NCBI GenBank assembly: GCA_001600615.1
Contig: BCKK01000010.1
Location: forward strand, 757,392-821,391
DNA: 64,000 nucleotides
Direction of reading: 5' to 3'
DNA from: Dioszegia crocea
Lineage: Eukaryota; Basidiomycota; Tremellomycetes; Tremellales; Bulleribasidiaceae
Part shown: in pieces, positions 1 to 11,981 of the stretch
Layout of the letters: each line of letters opens with the position of its first letter
Numbering within the stretch: position 1 is the stretch's first letter
The notes under the pieces: model-generated
The model's database searches: none
Told to the model about the DNA's origin: nothing
What the model saw: the letters and a program-made list of their open reading frames with translations, nothing else
Position numbers and translations under genes: made by a program

Positions 1-980
1 CGAGTGGGGAAGTAGTAGCAGAACAAGGAAGGGATATTGAAAGGAGGCTATGCTAGTAAATGTTCGGAGAGTAACAAGTACAAGCGCCAAAATTAAGGTT
101 CAAATAGAGTTTGGATCCCATGTTAACATCCGAGCACCGACCGAGAGTCCACATCTCCATTCTTCTCTTATCACATCCTCATGCCCGTATTCAACAAACA
201 AGCTGACACCACTGACCGATACGAAGTCGTACTCACAGGATATCAATTACTCCGAGCAAAAAACAGCCGTACCGTCCGGTGCACCGCCTTTTTCCGACGA
301 CGCACTCGACGCGTTCAACTGTCGAACGCGAGTTTTCGACGCGAGTGTATGGTCACTCGATGGACCCGATAGAGGCCTATAGTGGAGATGCAATATAATG
401 TCTAATCCTTGTCCAAATTCCAGCAGAAAGGAAAGTGTAGTGTCGATCTCTAGCACGAGCAAAAGCTCATTAACGTCATCCCCAGTGGCCAAATGCTTTC
501 GTACTCCTTCTAAATTTGCTGATCACTCTCGGTCAGACTTCCAACTGACCTACTGCCCACCCTTACGCTGACGTCTATTCTGACCGCATGCATGCATCTC
601 GGTTCTCCGCAGTGGCAGCGCGCAGTTACCCCCTTCTTTAGCTTAGGGCTATACTCAAAATGAGTGACACTCGGACAAGGCCGGCGGGCGTGACTGTCAC
701 GCTTTTTGGAGACCCCGCATACCCCGGACTCCGGCCCCGGAAACCACCGGCCGACCAGCCTGGGCCGATATCGATTCCAATTAGCATCGCTCATCCTACA
801 TCCATAGTGTAACCCTCTCTAGCCTGCTCGTAACTGGGAGTATTGATGCTCTTGCTCATCTAATCCTTCTCCACAAGGCTGATCATGCATGCTAATTGAC
901 CTAAAAGACAGAATAATCAATAACCTACAAACGCAACAAGACACGTAAAGATCAAAGACAACGAAAGTATAGTCCACTCT
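1..980. other. Intergenic, no gene seen
   Basis: I find no convincing coding region. Open frames here are short, start mostly at non-ATG codons and resemble no family I know. The stretch around 660-770 is rich in CCGG. Near 305-345 the octamer TCGACGCG occurs twice, next to an imperfect inverted match. The 3' end of the minus-strand gene at 981 lies immediately to the right, so part of this is probably its 3' untranslated region. Confidence 0.5.
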
Positions 981-3758
981 TCACGCCCTTATCCGAACTC
1001 CAAATCTAGCCAATACACCTTCTGCGGTAGTTGGCCGTCGTGACGTTCCTACTCTTCGACCACCAGTGCTCTTCCTGCCTATCTCTGAATCATCCCTGGC
1101 TTGCTCATTCCTCTCTTTTCCCTCCGCCATCCCTTGCAGTCGACCCTTCTTCTTGGACTCTACCTCTGCCGTAGTCAATGCCAGCCCGTGAGATGCCTGA
1201 GGAATCTGAGATGGATCAGGTGTGTGATGCGTCGGTTCGTTTCTGCGTACCTGGGTGGCAGGCAGAGCGGGGGGGCTCAGGAATCGATCCAGAACATCGG
1301 TATCGAAATCTCCACGTGAGGGAGTCGAGGTGACTGTATCGGGTGTAGGGATGGGTGGGATAAAAGCGCGTGGTGATAATTGCGGTGGCGCGGGTAATGG
1401 TTTGGACGATGATAGGGCGACACTAGCCAGATCTTGGGCCGGCATGACGGATGAGCCTGATATCACCTCGGCCTTCGACTTCTCCTCCTCACGTCCTCTT
1501 CTCACGCCGGATTTCGCCTCAGACACCTTAGCCAGAAAGGTGGCCAGACCTCCCCTCCATCTACGCTTCGTCTTCATCTTTCGTCCCACAATGGCCACTC
1601 CCACCGGATCTACCACCTCCACCTCATCGTCTTCAGTCCCTTTTGCGCGATTGTTGAATCGCCAAAACGTCCCCCTAGCAACCCTACTCTCCGTTTCGAG
1701 CCTGCCGCATAACTTTAGCAGGTATCGCTCATCAACTGGAGACGCTAACGTCTGATGATTCGCCCAACTGGTTACCGTGGGTTCCACGAATACACGCAGA
1801 GCCTCCCACCATTCACCTTCATATCCCTACATCTCATCCACCTCCGAATCAATCACCATCGCCAATACTCCAGTGTAGTTATGGACTAGGTCGCTGACTA
1901 TCTGTCCCATAATTCTCCACATTCGTATCAATCGCCCACCCTCAGAGTACCACCAAATTTTCATGAAAGCCTCAATGTTGACAGCTTCACCCAATGGAAG
2001 ACCATGATCAAGTATTGCAGCCTGGGATTTGGCCGAGCCTGGGCATTGTCCAGCCTGCGCCAGACTATCAAGCAGGGATATAGTCTGATTATTTTGATCG
2101 ACGAGGAAGCGCGCCGATGAGAGAATGAGGTGCATGACGATTGTGGCGTGTGTGAGGTAGGCGCGAATTTCTGCGAGTTGCTGAATAGGGAATGATTGGT
2201 TCGAGACGTAATATTGTGGCTCAGTGACGGATAATGGAGCGAAGAGGGATAGTATCTCGATGGGTATGAAAGGCGGAGTCGTGTACTGCGGACCAGCGGG
2301 TTTGGGATATACCGGCAAATTGGCTGCAAGGGACATGGAGGAGCGGTATGCAGTGGGATGATGTGTGGAGATTGGCGGCGATAGGGAATGATGTGACGGT
2401 AAAATTGTGGTCGAGATTTGTCCGACTTGTTGATATCCGGCCTGGGTATGAGATGAATGATGATATGACACAAAGCAGTGATCTCTATCAGGATCGGTAC
2501 GATGAGGCCACTCGCAGACGGAGCGACCGTACGCGTCTTCTGGTGATCCGATCCTGGACCCGCTCACACCGCTATTCCCCGCCATACCTAGGCCTCCCGA
2601 TTTCCCCCCTTCCGACATCTGCTCGGTGCCCTTTTCCACTTCAAGGCAGATCTGCTCATACGAGAGGTAGGCATCATACCGGCCGGATCTCGGAGGAGGG
2701 CGTGATGTATCCCGGATAGTATGATGCTGATGATGATGATGATGGGCAGATATGATAGGGGATGGGATAGGTGAGCCGTCGAATGGGAGCTGATCATCGT
2801 GCTCAAGTGAAACTTTCGAGACGGATTTGAGAATGGTAAAATAGGATGATGATTCGGGATGAACCTGCTGATTCCGCCACATTACCACGGGGGGATTAGG
2901 TATTGGCTTCGGGTGATCTTTGGGCGTGAGCTCGAGCTGGATGGGGTGTACGTTCGGCCGCGGGGTAAGAACCGAGTATACCGAATCGGCCGGTGAAACC
3001 GGTGAAGGTGGACGGGGAACGAGATCATTTAGTGATGGTAGGTTTCGGATTGCTCGGCATCGACGATTTACCCCTTCACCTCCAGCGGCCTCTGCGGTTG
3101 AAGCCCACTTCTCAATACGTCCCTTGAAAGATAATTCAGCCGGGGTAAAAGTGTCCACCCTACTGATCCCCGATACCGACGCCCCAAGCTGGTTTGTCCC
3201 CTGACTAGAACCTTCTTCCGTCGTACCTACTCGAGGTATTTCCCAAGGGGTGGTAGCGATGGGATCGTCATTCTCTACAGAATGACTAACGGCCGCCTCA
3301 TCGGCCATCTTCGCTCGAACGTGACAGGGTACTCCGCCAGCTCCGACAGGCCTCACTTCCGAGTCGGCAGCAACGGTGGGTTGACCGACCCAGGCATGAC
3401 TTAAAGTGTCGCGAGATTGACTAGCAGCGAGAGCTCCCATTTCGGCCAAGGTGGAGATTACGAGTGGCCTTTTCCGGCAAATAGGAAAGATGTTAAATTG
3501 GTCTTTAAGGTTGATGGTACCGGTAGGATCTAGGAGTGAAATGATGGGTAAGTCAATATCTGGAAGAGGTGGATGGACCTGTTCCAGATAAGGATGGATA
3601 TATTGCCGATCGGGGAATTGTTTCGATGGGGGAGGAGGAGGAGTGATGGATGGCACTGGGAGCTTGTCGATTGCCTGACGATTGAATGAAGCCCGTCTGC
3701 GCTGAGAGGTGGATGGGTCAGGCATAGTTTCGAAGCCTCCCTGAAATTGATGTAACAT
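981..3758 (-). CDS. Unrecognised Pro/Ser-rich protein, interrupted by in-frame TAG or short intron
   Basis: I do not recognise the family. I start it at the ATG at 3758; the same frame extends upstream only from a TTG. The frame is open down to a TAG at 1827-1829, then continues in the same frame to a TGA at 981. Sequence on both sides looks protein-like (acidic IDSEVDEM before, then GYEGEWWEALRVFVEP). The simplest explanation is an intron whose acceptor is that TAG, with a donor GTCAGC 72 nt or GTATTG 42 nt upstream; both preserve frame. The N-terminal half is proline/serine-rich with a His-rich run, so largely disordered. A segment around 1840-2250 is more hydrophobic and looks folded (contains IWWYSEGGRLIRMWRIM). 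The last part is basic and low in complexity. Intron against true stop is unresolved, so the C-terminal 280 residues are less certain. Confidence 0.6.
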
Positions 3759-4448
3759 TTTGATGCGGAGATGGTCTGCAATTTTCAGTGCTTGGAAGGT
3801 GGAATAGGGAACACTCAGAGATTGAGGACTGACTGCAGGGGAGTTGCAGAAAGGCGTCAAAGGAGCCGCCAGCTGTTAAATTCCTGCTTCATCAGCTCTC
3901 AACTTCCCAACTTCACAGTCTTCACACTCACACTCCAAGCTACTAGTGACAACACTCACGATTACCCCTCCTTCACTATGACCAGAAAGTCTCTCCTGCA
4001 CTCGAGGTCGCTACTTTGGAGCTTGAAGCAGTGAGGTTGTGGCAGATGAGCAAGAGGCGATGTCGGATGCCCATACAGTAAGGCGGACGTCGCCATGCAG
4101 CGCCCTGTAAGTAACCAACCTTATTGCCCCTGGAAAGTGACAGACCAATCAGATCGTTCTTAAGTCGGGCCTGATCTACTCAGGATACCCATGAATCAGT
4201 GCCTGAGTCGGGGAAGCGTGTGATGTTGACCTGGGAACGGTGACGGTGGAGCACATGCTGGACCCGCCACTCTCAGTTTGGTGTTTCAGGTGTGTCATGT
4301 GGGTCCAAGGCACCATCAGATTCAGTGCGAAATCGCCTGAGTCTGATTGTGGGTGATGTGCTGAGTCAGTTAGCTGTCAGTCTCCATTGAAGAAGCCCCG
4401 CTGCATGATTACTCCACTGTTACATCGTATTTCCCCATTCTCTTAAGC
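3759..4448. other. Intergenic: promoter of the gene to the left, 3' side of the dehydrogenase to the right
   Basis: Both flanking genes are on the minus strand, so this holds the promoter of the 981-3758 gene and the 3' end of the hydroxyacid dehydrogenase. I see no RNA gene, repeat or open frame with support. Confidence 0.45.
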
Positions 4449-5869
4449 TCAGTACCCCTTTCCGACATCAATAAGATTGACGAGCTTTTCCCCAGCTTCC
4501 ATCCTCCGGACATTCTCCAACAAGATATCCGTGGCTATATCGTACTGACCCTCCGTATCGCCTGACAAATGGGGTGTGATGATGCATTTCGGATGCGACC
4601 ATAGAGGGTGATTACGAGGTAACGGTTCTGGATCGGTAACGTCTGTGGCTATACCGAATAACCGAGGCGAGTCGAGAGCTTTGATCATTTCCTCTAAGAC
4701 GAAGTCAGCTCTTGATTCAAACGCACTTATAAGCCACCTGAGTTCTCACACAGGGAATGCGAAGACAGATGCCAGATGGACGCCCGGAAGACATACCTGA
4801 TCTGATCAAACTTCCCCTACCAACATTAACAAACACCCCCTCATCCTTCATCTTGCCCAGCTTTTCCGCATCGAGCAAGTATCGCGTCCCCGCTGTTCCT
4901 GGCAGACTTGCGACTAATAGGTCACACTCGCTCAAGAAGGCATCGAGGCTGGCGGGGTCGCCTGTCGAGTAGTAGGCCTCGGGGATAGATCCGTCTGAAT
5001 CGCCCGTACCAGGGATAACATACTGCTTGGGTCAGCTTACTATCCATCACTATCATCTGTTGTGGAAGAGGATAAAAAGAATTACCCCATCCTGTACAGT
5101 CTGTTTACCCGAGGTGTTGCAGGCGATAATCCTCATTCCCATCGCTTTTAGTAGACGGGCGGTTTCTCGGCCTATAGCGCCGTAACCCTGTGATATGTCA
5201 GTGGTAATCCCCTATAGTCTTGGCATATGTAGGACAAGATTGGGAGAAAGAGAGCGAGAAGAAACTTACTAGTAAGCCTGCCGTCCGACCTCGGAGGGAA
5301 CGAGCACAGTACAGCTCTTTGTCAGTCTGTTCGATTTCCTCTCCTGTCGACCACCGCTTTTGTTCCTTGATCCATCAGCTCGATTCGTGTCGGACCAGTA
5401 CAGTCCAAGAGTACTCTGTGCTGGAGCTGCGTATTCCCAATCACATACTCTCAAAACTCACCCGTTGAATAGCCATCATCCTCGGGAACTGGTGCCAAAT
5501 CGACACAGCCTGTCCAACAACCCAGGGCGGGATACTCAACACATGTATCCCACTCGCCGACCCCAACGTCACCCCTCTCTTTTCCGCACCAGCCATAATA
5601 GGCTGCTTGACCGCCTTGTCCGCGCCGGCACTGACCATTTGGACATGGCGCAAATTGGGCACCTGGTCGACTGAGGTTATGCCCGATTCGGGAGTTATAC
5701 CTAAATTGGTCGTATAGAGGATTTGGATCTCTGAGAGAATTGCCGAAGGGATAGGCTGGGGATGAGGGTGGAAGTGGACCGAGGGGAAACGAGAGCGGAG
5801 GAGAGTTAGGGCGGAGGATGGGATGGGGTAGGTTATTGCTATCGAAGTGATCTTTGTTTTGGGTGACAT
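4449..5869 (-). CDS. D-isomer-specific 2-hydroxyacid dehydrogenase
   Basis: Five exons: 5869-5462, 5365-5270, 5187-5086, 5022-4797 and 4693-4449. They sum to 1077 nt, or 358 residues, in frame across all joins. The nucleotide-binding glycine motif GYGAIGRETARLL opens exon 3, preceded by LRGRTAGLL at the end of exon 2. The catalytic set of the family is present: Arg in VNVGRGSLI, Glu in TDPEPLP and His in ITPHLSG. Family knowledge: such enzymes reduce 2-oxoacids (glyoxylate, hydroxypyruvate and others) to D-2-hydroxyacids with NAD(P)H, usually in the cytosol. The exact substrate cannot be read from the sequence. The N-terminal domain is typical for fungal members, with EQKRW at the start of exon 2. 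The upstream region carries a cluster of identical heptamers, listed separately. Confidence 0.93.
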
Positions 5870-5973
5870 TTTGGTTTTCGAGGAGAGAGAGGAGGGGAAG
5901 AGAGAGCGGTAAAAGGGGGTTAGAAGGGACTATATACACGGGATCCTATACACAAGAGAATGAATGTTGATTA

Positions 5974-6099
5974 TTGCGAATGTGCGGTTGCGAATGTTGT
6001 TGAGCGGTGGAGGTTGTTGCGAATTCCTGTAGGCGGGATTGCGAACCGCCGCCTATTACCGCCAGTCTACCTTGAGGGGTTCATATCCGCTGTTGCGAA
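5974..6099. promoter_or_regulatory. Cluster of five TTGCGAA heptamers upstream of the dehydrogenase
   Basis: TTGCGAA occurs at 5974-5980, 5988-5994, 6017-6023, 6039-6045 and 6093-6099, all on the plus strand. This lies 105-230 bp upstream of the minus-strand start codon at 5869, inside the 388-bp gap (5870-6257) that otherwise holds no gene. Five exact 7-mers in 126 bp is far above chance. I infer a binding-site array for a transcription factor controlling the dehydrogenase; the factor is unknown. Confidence 0.5.
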
Positions 6100-6257
6100 T
6101 GCGGCGCTCCTTCGTGTTCATCGCTCTGATAAGGCCGCAAGACATAGCAAAACAAAGAATCGTCGCAAAAGATGCATTGGAACCAAATACAGAAACGGAC
6201 AAGCGCGGACTATGACAAGACGGCGAGAATGAGAGTGTCGACCGGGCTAGGTCAATT

Positions 6258-7325
6258 TCATCTTGCTCGGTCTATGAAGTCAGCCTCAGCTCTACCTGTG
6301 GGTTGATATAGGGATGAACATACCTGACTCTGACCAACAGGCCGAGAAGCAACAACGGTACCCCGACCCAGAACGCCCCAATTCGCACCCACTTCATCTC
6401 GCCTCCCGGCCGACTAAGTGCCCAGTCTGACCACCCACCGCCAAGATGCGCTGTAGCGAGTGACAAGACAATAAGGGCGTAGCCTGATATTCGGTGATAC
6501 TTGTATACCTTCTTAGCTCGGGTGGGGCCTCCTAGAAGTTTGCCATCAAAGTGGACCGAGGCGGATCCTAGGAGAGCTTGAATAAGCTGACGATATCAGT
6601 ATAGACCTCCAGAAGGAGTGCGAGAGGTGACTTACCACCCAGACAACAGTAGCGACCCCGAACCAACTATGCCAAGTTGTGAAATGCTTTGCACCGTGAA
6701 TATGCTTATTCCACCACATTGCCGCTGTGCCCAAAGCCATAGCTGGTAGAGCAAGCGCAAGCATCCATCTTTGATGTAGCTGAAATCTGCCAGATCGGAC
6801 TGCTGAGTTGCCCGGAGTAGGAGGTTGGAGAGGTATGATACCGAGGAGAAAGGCAGTGATGGCTAGGGATTGGAGAGGCGGATGGGGGGCAAAATAGCCT
6901 AATGCCTGTGTGAGTCAGCGAGGCCCATCGGACGCTGGACCGGGTTTGAAGAAGGCAAGTATGAGTAGTGTGTAAGAGATCGACTCACTTTGAGATCTTG
7001 GGATAGAACGAGGTACCATGTTAAAGGCAAGAACAGGGCGGTGCCGATCTAGACCATGTCAGTCCCGATTATTTCCTCTTGGCTTCGAAGAAAGTCCAGT
7101 CGATAGACCAAGCCTGTCAGTATCTATGTGTACCTCATATCCTCTCTTCATACACCCAATTGTCAAGTTCAAACTTACAGCAAGCATCCACATCGCGACC
7201 CGATCTTTCGGCTCAGGCAACAGCTCCAACCGCCTGACGAGGCCCTCTTCACTCCTTGCAGGTGCCGAAGTCGGATTTTCAGTATAAGGTAAGAGCTGAT
7301 CGTGCTCTGTGCTGGAAACCGACAT
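6258..7325 (-). CDS. Cytochrome b561-domain membrane protein
   Basis: Exons 7325-7179, 7048-6989, 6905-6636 and 6586 to about 6319, plus a last exon ending at 6258. Without the last splice the frame would stop at 6272, so the C-terminus is uncertain by a few residues. Hydrophobic segments alternate with histidine-bearing motifs expected to ligate two haem b groups: LHQRWMLAL, KHIHGAKHFTTWHSWFG and KYHRISGYALIVLSLATAH. About six membrane spans fit the family. Family knowledge: b561 proteins move electrons across membranes, commonly from ascorbate to a ferric reductase activity, on vacuolar or endosomal membranes. The basic/acidic N-terminal 40 residues contain LLPY, compatible with a sorting signal (inference). 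Substrate is not determined by the sequence. Confidence 0.88.
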
Positions 7326-7600
7326 GTCCCCTTCGGTAGATCTGATTATTGAGCGCAGAGATGAGGTAGAGAGACGATTTGGTGGATCGATTGATCAGCT
7401 ACTGTAGATGGAGCGGATATAGAAACTCCACCCGGATATACACAACAGGCGCAATCTGATAAGATCTCTTCGTGATTCGTTGCCTTCACAATCGGCCATG
7501 CTGTCAATATAACATTGTATGATCCAGACCTATGGCCTATACTACAGCCCCCAATTGTCCCTTCTTATTCCAAATACCAAAATAACTCTAGACTAACAGC

Positions 7601-10600
7601 CTATATCATCAAATCCTCATCCCTCGCCCCATTCCGATCTACAACACTCAGCGCCACTCTTGGACTTGCCCCACAACTTCCACTCATCATCCCCAGATCA
7701 CCCTTCCCCATCCCTCCCTTGTCTTTCACTACACCTCCCTCCACTCTCATTAGGTCATTCTCGACTCCCTCTGACAGTAAAGGCCGAGATGGCGCCGAGA
7801 ACTCCATAAAGTCCTTCTCCACTCCCTCATCGCCCGCCTGCCTGTCGGGGGAGGAGAGTGGGGCTCGTGACGCCGCTGAGAATTCGATAAGGTCCCTCTC
7901 GCCCCCATTATCCATCATCAAATCGACAGCTTCCAATCGACCCTTGTTCCCATTCTTCCCAAATGTCACCTCGGCACTATCGTCATCTTCTGAATCACTT
8001 CCCGCCCAGTCAGACCCCGCAGGGGCCGTAGAAGCCTTCGAGATGGGAGTATGCGATGTGAGGTTGGGTAGACCTATATCGCTCAATTTCGAAATCTGTC
8101 GAGCGGGAGATTTGGATGAGGTATGATGGACGATTGGCGAGAGGATCGGATAGGCGATAGCTGGCGCATCTGGAGAAGGGGGGGTGGATCCCGATGCAAG
8201 CAGATGAGGAATGGCGGAAGTAGGTGAAGGGGGTAAAGGCACCATATCCGCAGATATCGAGTCCGGCTTCTCGCCTCCTCCGCCTGTGGAAGCCAGGTCC
8301 ACTACCACAGGCTTCGCTCTGACCTTCACCCTCCCGGTAAACTCTCCAATTGCCGGACTGGCAGGCAAAGGAATCTCCACCGCCCTCTTCTCACCAGGAC
8401 TAAGCGGTAGAGGAACACTCTCCGGCTTGACCCTAACTTTCACTTTCGCCACGATTTCCTTCATCCCTTTACCTCCGTCTACGCCCGCATTGCCGCCCGC
8501 GCCCGCGCCCGCACTAGCACTAGCACTCGCCCCAGAGGCACTAGTAGATCGATGGGATATCGTGGACGCTGACAGACTCGCAGTTCCCCTTGCTGTGGCT
8601 TCGGCACCAGTACGAGTAGGGCGGAAAGACGGGACGGCAGCTTTACGCTTTACCTTGTCTTTCTTGACTGCGGGAGGGAGGGATGATGCTGATATTGGGG
8701 CTGAGACAGCCATAGATGTGGATGAGGGTAGTCTAGGTTTAGGTGCGGGCTGAGCAGTTGCGCGATGTAAAGATGCCGCAGTGGGTTTGGTGAGGTTTGA
8801 CGACGTCGAGGCAACCCTGGGTCGGACTGAAGGTGCCACAGTCGTCGCAGAAGCAGCCGTTGTAGCTGCTGAGGATGTTGAAGGGGCTCTAGAAGCTGAA
8901 ACAGCTCTCGACACCGGAGGAGCGCCCCGAGATGGGATAGGAGGTTTGGAAACCCTGCTAACTTGCTCTCGCGGTGCAGCGGGTACTTCGGCCTTGAATG
9001 ACGAAGCTGCAGGAGGCATTGTGGAGGTGGGGGGAAGGGCAGGTTTCGTAGTCGGTCTGAATGGTTTCCGAGGCTCATTGACCGGTATACGTGGCTTGAC
9101 CGGTCGGGAGGCAGCCACAGGTGGTAGGCGTTCGGATGGAGCAGCGGTTGGGATAGGGGCAGCACGACGAGTAGGGGCTGTTGAGTGGCCGACGGATGTA
9201 GGTGGGAGTGGGTGTTTGCGAAGTTTAGGCTGAGGTGCAGCTGGGGGTGCGAGCGACTGTTCGGAAGTCACGAGGGATTCCTGTTGGGCGGCGGAGGAGA
9301 GAATGGGAGATGTGGGTCTAGGTTGGGGTAGGGCCTCGGTCGTCGTCGGGGGAATGATCGGTGTAGCGACGAGTGCAGGCGTAGGGAGATTTGAGAGGGT
9401 CTCGACGGATGAAGAGACCATCTCGGGTATACCAGCGGCGGGGCTGGCGGGAAGCTGGTCTGATTGATCCTCCCCTTGCTCCGGCTCATCCAGCTGCGCT
9501 ATCTCTACTGCCTGTGGCGCCTGAGCCTTCCCCCGGGTCTCGCTGAATGTCATATCTGAGACAGACTCATTCGGGATTTCCTCATCCATCAACATATCCT
9601 CCGTCCCTCCCGACACGTCCCCTTCCACTTTCTCTTGAACTTCCTCATCCATCCCCTTGTTCCTAGACCGGGCCAAAATCGACATTGACACTGGCATCAT
9701 TGGTGAATCCAATTCTGTTCCTTCTCCACGCCCAACTCTCACCCTGGACACACTTGGAGTACCTGACCGACTCCCTGACCCACTCCCCACCGCACCTCCA
9801 AACCTCTCCGCGACCGGACTGATGGGCAGTGGTACCTTTGCAGCCTCCATCTCCGCCTCGGCGGCTTTACGTTCCATCTCCACTATCCGATCCCTGACAC
9901 TCGTCGATCTTCCCAATTCAGGGTTCGTCTCCGTAAAGAATGTGGGATTGGATAATGAGCTGGGGATGGGAGCACTTATGATTCTCCGCTGAGCTTGACC
10001 CAGATCCCTCCGTGATGGCTGGCTCGGTGCGAGTGGGCCTGATCGGATTGCACCGCGCAATACTGATGGAGTGGCTGGAACGGTATGAGAGCGAGAAGGT
10101 CCGCCTAGGAGATCCATTTCTGACGACGAGGACAGTAGGCCGGGGCGCACTGATCGCACGCCTCCATCTGCGAAGCGGCGAGTGGGCTGCCAGGCGTCAG
10201 ATATGGGCAGAGCGGTGGGGAGGGAAGTCGAAGAGTATGAAGTGGGGAATGCTGGTCGGGCGAAATGTGGGTCGGAGGGGATATGGTCGGCCGGACCGGT
10301 CTCCGAAGGGATATTAGCAAATGTCGGTGATGGCATATCGGGTATAGGCGTAGGCAGCACAGATTGGGAGATTGATCGGCCATGCTGGCCTAAGCCTAGC
10401 ACGCCGGGTGGATATCGGGGTGCTCGAGCAGAGAGGATACGCTGGCGCGGGGGTAGTTGGTGTAAGTCGGCCAGATCTGTGTAGGAGGCAGAGGAGGAAG
10501 GGACGGCGGGTCCACCGGGTAAGGGGAATTTGACCGGAGATCGGCGGGGTCTGATAGATTCGCTTGCGGCTGACAAGGGAGGGAGGGAAGGAAGGGCCTC

Positions 10601-11767
10601 GCTTTGCGTGGTGAGCAGAGGTGGACGGACGGCTCGGCCGCCTAGGACTTGGGGTCGGACAGGCAAGGGGAGTGCGGCTGTCTGAGGTGGCGGAGGGGGC
10701 GGTAGTAGCATCTGCGCGATTGGTGCCGGGGGAGCAGGAGGTGTCGGGGCGGGTGGAGGCGGTGGTGGAGGAGCTGCCATAGAAAGCGATGAGGTAGATG
10801 CGGACAGAGCGGCTGGTTTGGGCGGAGCGTGTCGGACCGGTGCTGCTTTGGGCTTGGAGGGACCGGCGTGGGCTGATGCAGCTGCCGAAACACCTAGATA
10901 TCGTCTGATAGTCGGGGTCAAAGGTCCAGAGAATCTAAATTATCAGCTTGGCCACAATTCCCACCAAGGAAATATCGACGAAAGCTCACTCATCGACGCG
11001 CTCCGGCCAGATTTCGCTGAATTTGGCCCAAATCCTCTTTCCCGTATTCCTCACTTCTGGATCTTTATCACCCCCGACTTTTCTCAAGGCATCTTCCATC
11101 ACGCCCGCACCCCTCTCCCCAAACTGTGCCCGATCCCAATCAATCAACGCGCGCTCAAACCCCGCCGCACATCCCCTTCTGCACGTCGCTGCTTCGTCTG
11201 ACAATCCCCTTTTGAGCTCAGTGAGAATTGAGGGGAGGTGACAATTTGATATGATTGTCCAAAGGCACTTTTCGGCCCGTTTGAGGAATACTTTGTTGGG
11301 GCGGCCGAGGAGCTGGACGAGGGGAGCGAGGTAGACTGGGACGAGGGGATTGAAGGCTGGTCCGAGGCGCGGTGCGAGAGTTTGTAAAAGTTCGGTAGCT
11401 ACTCCTGAAAGCCGTCCTCTGTCTGATAACATCTGCCAGATTAGCCGAACTGCAGTTCTCGGTGGTGAGGCACCTACGCATTGTCCCAGCTTTAGTCCAA
11501 CGCCCATCTTCCCCATCCCATCAATGAACAATGGGAGATGCTTGTATCCTCCACCCCTCGTTATCCCCGTGAAACGGATGATGGCTCTCTCCATCTTCTC
11601 CCACGTATCTTCCTGCTCTCTGAGCTCCAAGACCGCCATGAGCGCGTCTAGCTCAATTTGGAGATGCTGCGAAGTCGGGCACTGGTCGAGGTCAGTAAAT
11701 GCTTTCTCGCTCAATTTTGGGTCTATCTTACTGGTATTTTCGCGTCCTTATCTATTGCCGGAGGCAT
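7601..11767 (-). CDS. TOG/CLASP-type protein with long disordered tail, probably microtubule-associated
   Basis: Three exons: 11767-11732 (12 residues), 11681-10990 and 10934-7601. Summed length is 4062 nt, 1353 residues. Residues about 13-245 form a helical-repeat domain resembling the CLASP N-terminal TOG domain (KRAEKCLWTIISNC, then DKDPEVRNTGKRIWAKFSEIWPERVDEF). The remaining 1100 residues are rich in Pro, Ser and Ala with many basic patches, as in CLASP/Stu1 linker regions that bind microtubules. A TPIP motif around 10350 matches the S/T-x-I-P signature for EB1 binding; that role is inference. Family knowledge: CLASPs stabilise microtubule plus ends and spindles. Canonical CLASPs carry more than one TOG, and only one is seen here, so orthology is not certain. 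It shares a 214-bp gap with the divergent DBR1. Confidence 0.72.
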
Positions 11768-11981
11768 CTTGGCTGATCTGCGCGCCGCTCTAGCCGCCTG
11801 AGGAAGGGTATACCTGTTCTTGAGTGATGGATGATTGAGATGTAGGAGAGAGGGATTTAAAAGAAACCAACCGCGTAAACAACAGCTGCTTACGTACACC
11901 ACCCAAATTCACTCTCCGCCAACATTTAGAAGTGGCCTATACGTCCTTACTATACTCGTCTACCCATAAAAGCTAGCTACC
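11768..11981. promoter_or_regulatory. Shared divergent promoter, CLASP-type gene / DBR1
   Basis: Start codons of two oppositely oriented genes lie 214 bp apart. On the minus side, GTATAC to CAAG just before the ATG looks like a small intron in the 5' untranslated region. No clear TATA element is visible. Confidence 0.45.

Noticed and set aside
7515..8126. 203-residue plus-strand frame over the 3' end of the CLASP-type gene
   Set aside because: Antisense to a long, well-supported exon; composition mirrors that exon.
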